From contig NZ_WBMT01000013.1 in the NCBI RefSeq assembly GCF_008923185.1, positions 62,001 to 126,000 of the forward strand: 64,000 bases of DNA, written 5' to 3'. Below are positions 33,313 through 41,887 of the stretch, piece by piece. The stretch is from Actinomadura rudentiformis. Lineage in GTDB: Bacteria > Actinomycetota > Actinomycetes > Streptosporangiales > Streptosporangiaceae. The notes under the pieces are model-generated. The model ran no database searches and was not told the origin of the DNA. It saw only the letters and a list, made by a program, of their open reading frames with translations. Position 1 is the first letter of the stretch. Every line of letters begins with the position of its first letter. The position numbers and the translations under genes are program-made.

Positions 33313-34758
33313 ATGGCGGATCCGAGGGTGGTCATCGTGGGGGCGGGCATGTCCGGGCTCTGCATGGCGATCGCGCTCAGGCGGGCGGGCGTGCGCGACT
33401 TCACGATCTACGAGAAGGCCGGCGCGGTGGGCGGGACCTGGCGGGACAACACCTATCCCGGGCTGACGTGCGATGTGCCGTCCCGCTTCTACCAGTTCTC
33501 GTTCGCCACCAATCCGGACTGGACGCATCTCTACTCCCCCGGCGCGGAGATCTGGGCGTACCTCGACCGCATCGCCGACCGTCACGGCGTCCGCGAGCAC
33601 ATCGTCTTCGGTACCGAGGTCACCGCCGCCCGCCACACCGGTGAGCGCTGGCAGATCGAGACCTCCACCGGGGTCCGGGACGAGGCCGACTTCCTCGTGA
33701 CCGCGACCGGTGTGCTGCACCATCCGCGCCACCCCGGCATCCCCGGCCTCGGCACCTTCGAGGGCCCGGCCTTCCACTCCGCCCGCTGGGACCACGGCGT
33801 CCCGCTCCGGGGCCGCCGGATCGCCGTGATCGGCACCGGCTCCACGGGCGTGCAGATCACCACCGGCCTCGCGGGGACGGCGGGCCGCCTGATGCTCTTC
33901 CAGCGCACCGCCCAGTGGATCCTGCCCGTCCGCAACCGGCCGTACGGGCGCCTCACCCGGGCCGCACACCGCCGGCTGCCCGTGCTCGACCGCCTCGGTT
34001 ACCGCTGGCACGAGTTCGTCATCAGCAAGGTCCTCGCTGAGGCCATCATCAGGCCTGGCTGGCAGCGCACGCTGATCGGGGCACTCTGCCGCCGCAACCT
34101 GGAGAAGGTGGCCGACCCCGAGCTGCGCCGCAAGCTGACCCCGCCGGACCAGCCGATGTGCAAGCGCCTCATCGCGTCCGGCGGCTTCTACGACGCCGTT
34201 CAGCGCGACGACGTCGAGCTCGTCGACGACGCGATCTCCCGTGTCGAACCGCGCGGCATCGTGACCGAGGACGGCCGCCTGCACGAGATCGACGTCCTCG
34301 TGCTGGCCACCGGCTTCGACGCCCACGCGTACGTCCGGCCGATGCGGCTGGTCGCGCCCGACGGCCGGACCCTGGACGAAGCCTGGCGGGACGGGCCGCA
34401 CGCCTACCGCACCGTGGCCATGCCGGGCTTCCCCAATCTCTTCTTCCTGATGGGCCCGCACAGCCCGATCGGCAACTACTCGCTGGTCGCGATCGCGGAG
34501 GCCCAGGCCGCCTACATCACCGGCTGGATCCGCCGTCACCGCGCCGGGCTCGTCACCACCATGGCACCCAAGCCCGAGGCCACCGCGGCCTACAACGAGG
34601 CCATGCGCAAGGCCCTCCCCCGAACGATCTGGACCAGCGGCTGCTCCAGTTGGTACCTCGGCAAGGACGGCCTCCCCGAGCTCTGGCCCTGGACCCCGCG
34701 TGAACACGCCCGCATGCTCGGCAAGCCGGCGTTCACCGAATTCGACATCAGAAGCTAG
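33313..34758 (+). CDS. Flavin-containing monooxygenase (Baeyer-Villiger type)
   Basis: A 481-residue FAD/NADPH monooxygenase. VVIVGAGMSGLCMAIAL at the start binds FAD, and IAVIGTGSTGVQITTGL near residue 175 binds NADPH. VLVLATGFDAHAY is the family's ATGF-type motif near 335. FHSARWDHG near residue 152 resembles the FxGxxxHxxxW fingerprint in a weakened form. Such enzymes insert oxygen into ketones or hydroxylate N or S atoms. The substrate cannot be told from the sequence. Confidence 0.88.
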   Translation: MADPRVVIVGAGMSGLCMAIALRRAGVRDFTIYEKAGAVGGTWRDNTYPGLTCDVPSRFYQFSFATNPDWTHLYSPGAEIWAYLDRIADRHGVREHIVFGTEVTAARHTGERWQIETSTGVRDEADFLVTATGVLHHPRHPGIPGLGTFEGPAFHSARWDHGVPLRGRRIAVIGTGSTGVQITTGLAGTAGRLMLFQRTAQWILPVRNRPYGRLTRAAHRRLPVLDRLGYRWHEFVISKVLAEAIIRPGWQRTLIGALCRRNLEKVADPELRRKLTPPDQPMCKRLIASGGFYDAVQRDDVELVDDAISRVEPRGIVTEDGRLHEIDVLVLATGFDAHAYVRPMRLVAPDGRTLDEAWRDGPHAYRTVAMPGFPNLFFLMGPHSPIGNYSLVAIAEAQAAYITGWIRRHRAGLVTTMAPKPEATAAYNEAMRKALPRTIWTSGCSSWYLGKDGLPELWPWTPREHARMLGKPAFTEFDIRS

Positions 34759-34784
34759 CCGGGAGGTATCCGTGGCGGCGACGG

Positions 34785-35621
34785 TCAGGCTGTGACGCGG
34801 GCTCGGGGAGCGGCGGGGACCACCAGCGGCGTGCCGGTCTCCGGGCAGTCGATGACGCGGCATGGCAAACCGAAGACGTCCTCCACCAGCGCCGCCGTGA
34901 CGATGTCGTTCGGGTCGCCCTCGGCGACGATCCGGCCGTCCCTCATCGCGATGAGGTGCGTGGCGTACCGGGCGGCGTGGTTCAGTTCGTGGAGGACGGC
35001 CACGACGGTGCGGCCCTCCTCGTGCAGACGCGCGCACAGGTCGAGGATCTCGATCTGGTGGGCGATGTCGAGGTAGGTGGTCGGCTCGTCCAGGAGCAGC
35101 AGCGGGGTCTGCTGGGCGAGCGCCATCGCGATCCAGACACGCTGCCGTTGCCCGCCGGAGAGCTCGTCCACGTAACGGTCGGCGAGGTCGGCGACGCCGG
35201 TGGCCGCCATCGACTCCAGCACGACCCGCTCGTCCTCCCGTGACCACTGCCGCAGCAGGCCCTGGTGCGGATAGCGGCCGCGCGCCACCAGGTCGGCGAC
35301 CGTGATCCCCTCGGGCGCGATCGACGACTGGGGCAACAACCCGAGTGTGCGGGCCAGCTTCTTGGCGGGCCATGCGCCGATGCGTTCACCGTCCAGGACC
35401 ACCGATCCCGCGGCCGGCTTGAGGATGCGGGAGAGCGCGCGCAGCAACGTCGACTTGCCGCACGCGTTCGGTCCGACGATCACCGTGAACGAGCCGTCCG
35501 GCACCGCGACGTCGAGGTCCTCGGCGATGACCCTCTTGTCGTAGGCCAGCGTGAGGCCTTCGCCGATCAGCCGCGCGTCCTGCGGAGTCGCCCCGCGTTT
35601 CGTACCCGTCCCGTGTGTCAT
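34785..35621 (-). CDS. ABC transporter ATP-binding protein, ferric-siderophore type
   Basis: A 278-residue FecE/FepC-type ATPase. Walker A is GPNACGKST near residue 52, the signature is LSGGQRQRVW, Walker B is LLLLDEPTTYLD, and HELNHAARYA is the switch histidine region. It would power the two FecCD-type permeases encoded upstream. ATG 35621 has GGAGG seven bases ahead. A 700-base insertion-element remnant now separates it from the permease genes, so its transcription may no longer depend on the iron-box promoter. Confidence 0.95.
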   Translation of the reverse strand: MTHGTGTKRGATPQDARLIGEGLTLAYDKRVIAEDLDVAVPDGSFTVIVGPNACGKSTLLRALSRILKPAAGSVVLDGERIGAWPAKKLARTLGLLPQSSIAPEGITVADLVARGRYPHQGLLRQWSREDERVVLESMAATGVADLADRYVDELSGGQRQRVWIAMALAQQTPLLLLDEPTTYLDIAHQIEILDLCARLHEEGRTVVAVLHELNHAARYATHLIAMRDGRIVAEGDPNDIVTAALVEDVFGLPCRVIDCPETGTPLVVPAAPRARVTA

Positions 35622-36337
35622 CAATGAACCTCCGAGGAAACCCCCGGCTTTGGGGCCGGGGAGGAATCGGACTTTTGCGGAGCAGGAAAGGGAAAGGAGA
35701 TTCGCCACGTGGGGCGAACGTCGGATGAGCAGGCGCTGTCCGGCACGTTTTTGTTCTTGTGTTCGAGCGTGGACACTACGATCGGTTCGCGTCGCGGTAC
35801 CGGGGCAAGGCGCCGGATTACAACGAGCAGTCCCGGCAGCTCACCGGGGCGCGCGCCGAGTTCGACTGGTTGCGTGCCGGGTCGCAGACCGTGCAGCAGC
35901 AGGCCTTGCGTGACTTCGCGCAGGCGATGAGCAACTTCTTCGCCGGCACTCACCGCCGTCCCACCTGGCGCAAGAGGGGGTGCATGAGGGGTTCCGGCAG
36001 GTCGGCGTCAAACCGCACCAGGTCAAGCGGTTGTCGCGTAAGCGGGCCGCGGTGCTGGTACCCAAGTGCTCGGCGTGCGGGACCACGGACCGGGCGGCGC
36101 GTGAGAGCCAAGTGCGTTTCCGGTGCCGGGCCTGTGCATACACCGGCAACGCCGATGTGAACGCGGCCCGCACCATCGCTCGCGAGACCACACTCGTGTG
36201 CACGGCGGCCGGACCGGCCGTTGCTGCGCGGGGACGCTCCGGGTTGCCGGGGCGGACGAACCGCGAACCTCAATCTGTCCTCCTCTCCTGAGGTAGCGGG
36301 TTGGAATCCCCTCGTTGACGAGGGGGAGGAGGTCAAA
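35622..36337 (+). mobile_element. IS605-type (TnpB-only) element remnant
   Basis: The element lies between the ATPase and permease genes of the siderophore operon, oriented opposite to them. Its left part has a hairpin CCCCGGC/GCCGGGG at 35642-35661. Its right end has GGAATCCCCTCGTTGACGAG and GGGGAGGAGGTCAA; CCCCTCGT/ACGAGGGG (36308-36325) is a perfect hairpin. These resemble the end structures of IS200/IS605-family elements, whose right end templates the omega RNA. Exact left boundary is uncertain. No TnpA gene is present. Confidence 0.72.
35759..36291 (+). pseudogene. tnpB pseudogene (RNA-guided nuclease remnant)
   Basis: An N-terminal TnpB piece, with LTGARAEFDWLRAGSQTVQ and SNFFAGTHRRPTWRKRG, runs in one frame to about 35978. 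The match continues one frame over with HEGFRQVGVKPHQVKRLSRK. This jumps directly to the C-terminal zinc-finger region, CSACGTTD, FRCRACAYTGNADVNAARTIA. So there is one frameshift and the central RuvC part is deleted. The protein cannot be an active nuclease. Only about 170 of the usual 380-400 codons remain. Confidence 0.8.
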
Positions 36338-37454
36338 TCCGTCCCGTCTTGCGTTCGGTGGCGAGCAGCCACACCAGGTATCCGCCGCCGAGCAGGCCCG
36401 TCACCACGCCGACCGGGAGCTGGTGGCCGGGGAAGAGCCGCTGCCCGGCGAAGTCGGCGGCGACGAGCATCGCGGCCCCAAGGCACGCGGCGGGCAGCAG
36501 GTTGGGGCCGGGCGTGCGGGTGAGCCGCCGGGCCAGCTGCGGCGCGGTGAGGGCCACGAAGCTGACCGGCCCCGCGGCGGCGGCCGCGAACGCGGCGAGC
36601 AGCACTGCGGCCGCGAGGAGTACGAGCCGGACCCGTTCGATCCGTACGCCCAGGCCGTGCGCGGCGTCGTCGCCCATCTCCAGCATCCGCAGCTGGCGGC
36701 CGCAGCCGATCGCGACCAGCGGCACCAGCACCGCGAGCGCGATCAGCACCGGCGCCGCGTCCGCCCAGTCGCGGCCGTCCAGGCTGCCGGTGAGCCAGAG
36801 CACCGCCCGCGCCGCCTCGGTGAGCTCCGCCTTGGTGATGAGGTAGCCGTTCACGCCGGTCAGGATCGCGGCGACGCCGATGCCGACCAGGATCAGCCGC
36901 TGCCCGTGCGCACCATGCCGCCCGGTGAGCATGAGGATCAGCAGGCCGGTGACCACGCCGCCCGCGACGGCACCGCCCGCCGCCGCCAGGCTCCCGGCGC
37001 CGAACAGCACGATCGCGGTGAGCACGCCGGTGGCGGCGCCCTGCGTGAAGCCCAGCAGGTCCGGACTGCCGAGCGGGTTGCGCGAGAGCGACTGGAAGAT
37101 GGCCCCGGCCATACCGAGCGCGGCGCCCACGGCGAGGCCGGTGACGGCCCTGGGCAGCCGCACCTCGTTGACGATGAACGAGTCGGCTGGATGGCCGCCG
37201 CCGAGGAGCGTGCGGACGACCTGACCCGGGCTCAGCTGGAAGTCGCCGCTGCCGATGACGAGCAGGGCGACGCCGAACGCCACGAGCAGGCACGCGGCCG
37301 TGACGACGATGGCGCGCGGCTGGAAACGCAGCGAAAGGCCACCGGGGGTACGGACGAGTCCCGAACGGAAGGTCCCTTTTACGAGGCCGTTCACCTGGGC
37401 GTTCACCGGGTCGTTCTTCTGGGCGCTCACGGGGCCGTTCGCTTGGGCGTTCAC
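36333..37454 (-). CDS. FecCD-type siderophore ABC permease (second)
   Basis: A 373-residue membrane protein with about 10 hydrophobic segments. VNEVRLPRAVTGLAVGAALGMAGAIFQ and LSRNPLGSPDLLGFTQGA are FecCD signatures, and TAPQLARRLTR is the EAA-like loop that contacts the ATPase. The GTG start overlaps the preceding permease stop as GTGA. The first 30 residues are a repeat of the type VNAQxNGPV. The stop codon TCA (36333-36335) lies inside the GGTCAA end of the inserted element, so the native C terminus may have been slightly changed. Confidence 0.92.
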   Translation of the reverse strand: MNAQANGPVSAQKNDPVNAQVNGLVKGTFRSGLVRTPGGLSLRFQPRAIVVTAACLLVAFGVALLVIGSGDFQLSPGQVVRTLLGGGHPADSFIVNEVRLPRAVTGLAVGAALGMAGAIFQSLSRNPLGSPDLLGFTQGAATGVLTAIVLFGAGSLAAAGGAVAGGVVTGLLILMLTGRHGAHGQRLILVGIGVAAILTGVNGYLITKAELTEAARAVLWLTGSLDGRDWADAAPVLIALAVLVPLVAIGCGRQLRMLEMGDDAAHGLGVRIERVRLVLLAAAVLLAAFAAAAAGPVSFVALTAPQLARRLTRTPGPNLLPAACLGAAMLVAADFAGQRLFPGHQLPVGVVTGLLGGGYLVWLLATERKTGRI

Positions 37455-38563
37455 GAGGCCACCGTCCTGCGCCGACGGACGAAGTAGAGGAAGAACGGGC
37501 CGCCGAGCACGACCGTGACGACGCCGACCTGCACCTCGGAAGGGCGCGCGATGACACGGCCGATGACGTCCGCACCCAGCATCAACGCGGGTGACAGCAA
37601 CGCGCAGTACGGGAGCATCCAGCGCAGGTCGGGCCCGGTCAGCGCGCGGACGAGATGCGGCACCATCAGCCCAACGAACACGATCGGCCCGCAGGCCGCG
37701 GTCGCCGCGCCGCACAGGAGCGTGACGGCGACGATCGCGGCCGCGCGGGTGCGGGCCGGGTCGGCGCCGAGCGCGCGGGCGGAGTCGTCGCCCATCGCCA
37801 CCGCGTTGAGCGGGCGCGCGAGCACCAGCGACAGGACGAGCCCCGCGACGACGAACGGCAGGACACGTTCGACGGTGCCGGGATGGGCGGTGGCCAGCGA
37901 GCCGACCGTCCAGAAGCGCATCCTGTCCAGCGCGGCGGTGTCAAGCAGCATCACCGCGTTCACGTAGGAGAACAGCGCGGCGTTGAGGGCCGCGCCCGCG
38001 AGGGCGAGCCTGGTCGGCGTGGCGGTGCGCCCGCCGCCGATCGCATAGACGGCGACCGAGACGGCGGCGGCCCCCGCGAACGCGAACCACACGTACCCGA
38101 GGAACGAGCTCAGCCCGAGGAACGAGATCGCCGAGACGACGGCCGCCGCCGCGCCCGCGTTGATGCCGAGCAGTCCCGGGTCGCCGAGGGGGTTGCGGGT
38201 GGCCGACTGCATCACGGCGCCGGAGAGGCCGAGTGCGGCTCCGACCAGGAGCCCGAGCAGGGTTCGCGGGAGCCGCATCTCGTGCACGACCGTGTAGCCG
38301 GGTGAACCGCTGTCGACGAGTCCCTGCCACACCTCGTTCAGCGAGAGCGGCTTGGCGCCCACGGCGAGGCTGAGCGCGAGGACGGCGAGGAGCGCGAGCA
38401 GGGCGCCGAGGAGTCCGGCGGAGCGTGCCGCGTAGCGGCTGCTCCCCTTCGGCGGCGGGTCGGCGGGTGCTGGTGCGCCCGTCGGCGGAGGGACTTTCGA
38501 AAGGGTCACCTGCGGGGCTTTCGGACAGGGCCGGGAGGAGGGGCGGTCCCGGGGACTGGACAT
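37451..38563 (-). CDS. FecCD-type siderophore ABC permease (first)
   Basis: A 370-residue permease. A proline-rich cytoplasmic N terminus of about 45 residues is followed by about 10 membrane segments. HEMRLPRTLLGLLVGAALGL, ATRNPLGDPGLLGINAGA and MVPHLVRALTG are the family signatures. It would form a heterodimer with the next permease. ATG 38563 has no Shine-Dalgarno and lies four bases from the iron box, so a leaderless mRNA is likely; GTG 38509 is a less likely start. Confidence 0.92.
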   Translation of the reverse strand: MSSPRDRPSSRPCPKAPQVTLSKVPPPTGAPAPADPPPKGSSRYAARSAGLLGALLALLAVLALSLAVGAKPLSLNEVWQGLVDSGSPGYTVVHEMRLPRTLLGLLVGAALGLSGAVMQSATRNPLGDPGLLGINAGAAAAVVSAISFLGLSSFLGYVWFAFAGAAAVSVAVYAIGGGRTATPTRLALAGAALNAALFSYVNAVMLLDTAALDRMRFWTVGSLATAHPGTVERVLPFVVAGLVLSLVLARPLNAVAMGDDSARALGADPARTRAAAIVAVTLLCGAATAACGPIVFVGLMVPHLVRALTGPDLRWMLPYCALLSPALMLGADVIGRVIARPSEVQVGVVTVVLGGPFFLYFVRRRRTVAS

Positions 38564-38567
38564 CTAG

Positions 38568-38586
38568 TTAGGTTAGGTTAACCTAA
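38568..38586. promoter_or_regulatory. DtxR/IdeR iron box in a divergent promoter
   Basis: TTAGGTTAGGTTAACCTAA matches the 19-base DtxR/IdeR consensus TTAGGTTAGGCTAACCTAA with a single change. It lies between the divergent permease and binding-protein genes and covers the likely -10 region of the permease transcript. Iron-replete repression of both directions follows from the known action of these regulators. Confidence 0.93.
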
Positions 38587-38638
38587 GTCCCCGAATCGGT
38601 CGATCAGTAACCCCGCACGCATAGGAGCTTAAAACACA

Positions 38639-39676
38639 ATGTCAGACAGCCGAGCCATGCAGTTCTCTCGCCGGGGCTTCCTCGCCGCGGGTGGAGCCAC
38701 CGCTCTCGGGGCGCTCCTGGCCGCGTGCGGCGGTGACGACGGCTCGGGCTCCACCAAGGCGGGTGGCGGCGCCTGGGCGTTCACCGACGACCGCCAGAAG
38801 CAGGTCTCCCTGCCCGCCAAGCCCACGCGCATCGTCGCGTACGTCGGCGCGGCGGCGATCCTGCAGGACTACGGCGTGGCCGACCGGGTCAAGGGCGTGT
38901 TCGGCCCGACCAAGCTCAAGGACGGCAGCCGCGACCCGCAGGCCGGCGAGCTGGACGTGAACAAGGTCACGATCATCGGCAACGCGTACGGCGAGTTCAA
39001 CATCGAGAAGTACGCCTCGCTGCGTCCCGAGGTGCTCGTCGGCCACATGTTCGTCGCCAACGACATCTTCTACGTGCCGCCGGAGAGCAAGGACAAGATC
39101 CTGGCCCTCGCGCCGCAGATCGCCATCTCCACCGGCGCCCTCCCGCTGCCCAAGCCGATCGAGCGCTACGCCCAGCTGGCCGCGTCGCTCGGCGCCGACC
39201 TCAACTCCGCGCAGGTCACCGCCGCCAAGGCCCGTTTCGAGAAGGCCGCCGAGAGCGTCCGCCAGGCCGCCAAGGCTGTGGCCGGTCGCGCCGGCGGCCT
39301 CAAGGTGCTGGCATGCTCGGCCAGCCCGGACCTGTTCTACGCGTCCAACCCGGGCAAGAACAGCGACCTCATGTACTTCAAGGAGCTCGGCGTGGACATC
39401 ATCGTCCCGAACAAGCTCGACAAGGACGACTACTTCGAGGGCCTCAGCTGGGAGAACGCCGACAAGTACAAGGCCGACCTGCTGCTGCTCGACAGCCGTA
39501 CGCAGGCCCTTCAGCCCAAGGACCTCGGCTCCAAGCCCTCCTGGAAGGACCTCCCCGCGGTCAAGGCGAACCAGGTCCTGCCCTGGCAGCCCGAGCCCCG
39601 GTTCTCGTACGCGGGCTGCGCGCCGATCCTCGAAGAGCTCGCCAAGACCCTGCAGACCGTCAAGAAGGTCTCCTGA
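38639..39676 (+). CDS. Siderophore ABC transporter substrate-binding lipoprotein
   Basis: A 345-residue FecB/FhuD-like binding protein. The N terminus FSRRGFLAAGG is a Tat signal, with a lipobox LLAACGG near residue 30, so it is exported folded and anchored by lipid. The two lobes are recognisable: QVSLPAKPTRIVAYVGAAAI, then IEKYASLRPEVLVGH. The start is ATG 38639, with AGGAG about 11 bases upstream. It is driven from the iron-box region, opposite to the permeases, and overlaps the reductase gene by one base. Confidence 0.93.
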   Translation: MSDSRAMQFSRRGFLAAGGATALGALLAACGGDDGSGSTKAGGGAWAFTDDRQKQVSLPAKPTRIVAYVGAAAILQDYGVADRVKGVFGPTKLKDGSRDPQAGELDVNKVTIIGNAYGEFNIEKYASLRPEVLVGHMFVANDIFYVPPESKDKILALAPQIAISTGALPLPKPIERYAQLAASLGADLNSAQVTAAKARFEKAAESVRQAAKAVAGRAGGLKVLACSASPDLFYASNPGKNSDLMYFKELGVDIIVPNKLDKDDYFEGLSWENADKYKADLLLLDSRTQALQPKDLGSKPSWKDLPAVKANQVLPWQPEPRFSYAGCAPILEELAKTLQTVKKVS

Positions 39677-40530
39677 TGGCGGCGGGTGCGGCGCCGTTCC
39701 GGTTCTTCGACCTGAGCGTCGTGCGGACCGAACGGCTCACCCCGAACATGATGCGCGTCGTCCTCGGCGCCGATGACGACTTCGTCTCGGGTGGGCGTGA
39801 CCAGCGTTTCAAGCTGTTCCTGCCGCATCCGGGGCAGGACGTTCCCGTGGTGCCGCGGAGCGAGGACTGGTTCGCCGAGTGGCGGGCCCTCGACCCGGGC
39901 GTGCGGGGGGTCATGCGCACGTACACCGTCCGGAGCCGGCACGAGGGAGAAGTGGTCGTCGACTTCGCGCTGCACGGCGGCGGGCGGGGCGACGGCGGGG
40001 GCGACGGCGGGGGCGATGGCCCGGCCTCGCGCTGGGCCGTCACGGCGCGGCCGGGCGACCGCCTCGTCGTGCTCGGCCCGACGGTGCCCGACAACGGCGG
40101 CGTGGAGTTCGAGCCGCCGGCCGGGACCGACTGGTTCCTGCTCGCCGGCGACGCCACCGCGCTCCCCGCGATCGGCGGGATCCTCGACTGGCTCCCGGCG
40201 GGCGCCCGCGCCAAGGTCTGGATCGAGGTACCGCACCCGGACGACCGCCAGGACCTGCCTACGATGGCCGACGCCGAGATCGTCTGGTTGCCGGCCGGCG
40301 GCCTGCTCGACGCGATACGGAACGCCGATCTCCCCGAGGAAGGCATCCCGTACGCCTGGATCGCGGGTGAGGCGGGCACGATCCGCGCCCTCCGCCGCCA
40401 TCTGGTGAACGAGCGCGGCTACGACCGCAAGCACGTGGAGTTCATGGGTTACTGGCGCCGGGGCTCCGACGAGGAACAACTCCTCGCCGAAGCCCTCACC
40501 GGCCAGGACCCGCACACGGCCGAAGACTGA
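39676..40530 (+). CDS. Siderophore-interacting protein (FAD-dependent ferric reductase)
   Basis: A 284-residue SIP-family flavoprotein that reduces iron from imported ferric siderophores in the cytoplasm. MRTYTVRSRHEGEVVVDFAL is the FAD-binding RxYT motif region, FLLAGDATALPAIGGIL binds the pyridine nucleotide, and YAWIAGEAGTIRALRRHL and FMGYWRRG near the C terminus are family signatures. A GDGGGDGGGDG linker sits near residue 107. TGATG overlap couples it to the binding protein gene. Confidence 0.94.
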   Translation: MAAGAAPFRFFDLSVVRTERLTPNMMRVVLGADDDFVSGGRDQRFKLFLPHPGQDVPVVPRSEDWFAEWRALDPGVRGVMRTYTVRSRHEGEVVVDFALHGGGRGDGGGDGGGDGPASRWAVTARPGDRLVVLGPTVPDNGGVEFEPPAGTDWFLLAGDATALPAIGGILDWLPAGARAKVWIEVPHPDDRQDLPTMADAEIVWLPAGGLLDAIRNADLPEEGIPYAWIAGEAGTIRALRRHLVNERGYDRKHVEFMGYWRRGSDEEQLLAEALTGQDPHTAED

Positions 40531-40531
40531 C

Positions 40532-40624
40532 GCGCCTATCGGTAACGCGTTACGGGCAGGCACGCCTGGTGGCGACGCGAAACGGGCTGGTGCGCCTTAT
40601 TGGTAACGCGGAACGAACCAGCGG
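40532..40624. repeat. Three ~30-bp degenerate repeats of a gene 3' end
   Basis: On the minus strand, CGCGTTACCAATAAGGCG (the real end of the DUF6528-like gene with its TAA stop) is followed by CGCGTCGCCACCAGGCG and CGCGTTACCGATAGGCG, at about 30-base spacing. The copies look like a decaying tandem duplication that includes the stop codon. Confidence 0.7.
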
Positions 40625-41661
40625 GCCTTGTAGAACTGGGCGCCGGTGAGCGTGCGGGTGGCGTTCCATGACGTGCGGCCGAAGAACTCCGCGGTGTCGG
40701 TGCACCAGGTCGTGGCGCAGCCCTTCTTGGGCCGCGTGAGCAGCACCTGCCTGGTGAACGGGTTATCACCCACGGCCTTGACGATGGGCAGGTTCACGGT
40801 GGACGCGTAACGGTAGTCGGTCTCGAACGTGCCGCGGCGCTTGTCGAACTGGTAGACGCCGTAGTTGGTGGTGATCCAGAGGCGGCCCCGGTCGGCGTAC
40901 ACCGGCGCCAGGTCGTGGCCGCCCTGCGTGGGCAGCGCCACCCGCCGGACCTCACTCAAGGTGGGCGCGTCGGCCGTGCCTCCGACCTTCAACTCCACCA
41001 GGTGGTCGTCGCCGATCGCCCACAGCACCTCGCGCCGCGGGTCCCACAGCACACCGTGGCCGCCCTTCAGCTTGAACTCGGTGTACGTGGTGGCCGCCGG
41101 CCCCTGCGAAGCGGCGTAGACCCGCACCCACCCGCCGGTACTGGCGGCCGCGGCGATGTTGCCGTTGGGCAGCAGTTCCGCGGCGTGCACGTTGTTCGGC
41201 CGACCGGCGTCGACCGCCCAGAGCCGCTTGCCCGAGGGGAACTCGACGGCGCCGATGTAGCCCCAGGAATCTCCGGCGAGCACGTAGGTCCGGTGCCCCG
41301 CCCTACGAATCCGTACGTCGGAGACCGCACCCCAGCCTGCGAGCACGTCCCCGAACCCGTCCTCGGCGGTCGGCGACCATGACCACTTCACCGCACGCGT
41401 ATCGGGGGTCCAGTCGCGGCGCCGGGCGTCCAGGACCCAGATCTTGTCGGCGCCCTGGTCGCCGCCGATGACCCAGCCCCACGCGGTGCCGCCGGCCTTG
41501 GCGGGCGGCGTGGCGAGCTCCGGCACCAGGTGGCGCGGCAGCGGGTCGGTCTGCGGCCCGGGCGGCGGCGTCGGGCCGGCGTGGGCGGGCACGTGGACCA
41601 CGATGGAGAGGACTCCGGCACTCGCGGCGAGAAGGAGCCCGCGGAACGCTCTGCGCAGCAT
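40597..41661 (-). CDS. Secreted DUF6528-like beta-propeller protein
   Basis: A 354-residue exported protein with a signal peptide (residues 1-29, ending AHA). The mature part has repeated blade-like motifs such as WVIGGDQGADKIWVLDARRR, AAELLPNGNIAAAASTGG and HGVLWDPRREVLWAIG. The pattern fits a six- or seven-bladed propeller, and the family is common in streptosporangia and streptomycetes. The role is unknown. AGGAGG precedes the ATG. The 3' end is repeated past the stop (40532-40620). Confidence 0.78.
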   Translation of the reverse strand: MLRRAFRGLLLAASAGVLSIVVHVPAHAGPTPPPGPQTDPLPRHLVPELATPPAKAGGTAWGWVIGGDQGADKIWVLDARRRDWTPDTRAVKWSWSPTAEDGFGDVLAGWGAVSDVRIRRAGHRTYVLAGDSWGYIGAVEFPSGKRLWAVDAGRPNNVHAAELLPNGNIAAAASTGGWVRVYAASQGPAATTYTEFKLKGGHGVLWDPRREVLWAIGDDHLVELKVGGTADAPTLSEVRRVALPTQGGHDLAPVYADRGRLWITTNYGVYQFDKRRGTFETDYRYASTVNLPIVKAVGDNPFTRQVLLTRPKKGCATTWCTDTAEFFGRTSWNATRTLTGAQFYKARWFVPRYQ

Positions 41662-41887
41662 GGAACCTCCTGAGGGGAGCGAAGTATGCGCGAGGAGCCT
41701 CCATGGAGCAGAAAGCCCCCAGGCGACCGGCAGGCGTCCAAAAGATGATCACCCGGCGTATGCCCGCTCTTGGCCCCCGGGACGAGGCCACGCTAATGGA
41801 CCATCGTCCCCGGAGACCCCCGTCGAGCGAATTGCCAGTTTCCTGGGCGAGGCTGCTGCATTGCCCCTGCTGCTGCAGAGTTGGCCG

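Noticed and set aside
33301..35373. 690-codon minus-strand frame across the monooxygenase gene
   Set aside because: Overlaps two well-supported genes and has shadow-type composition.
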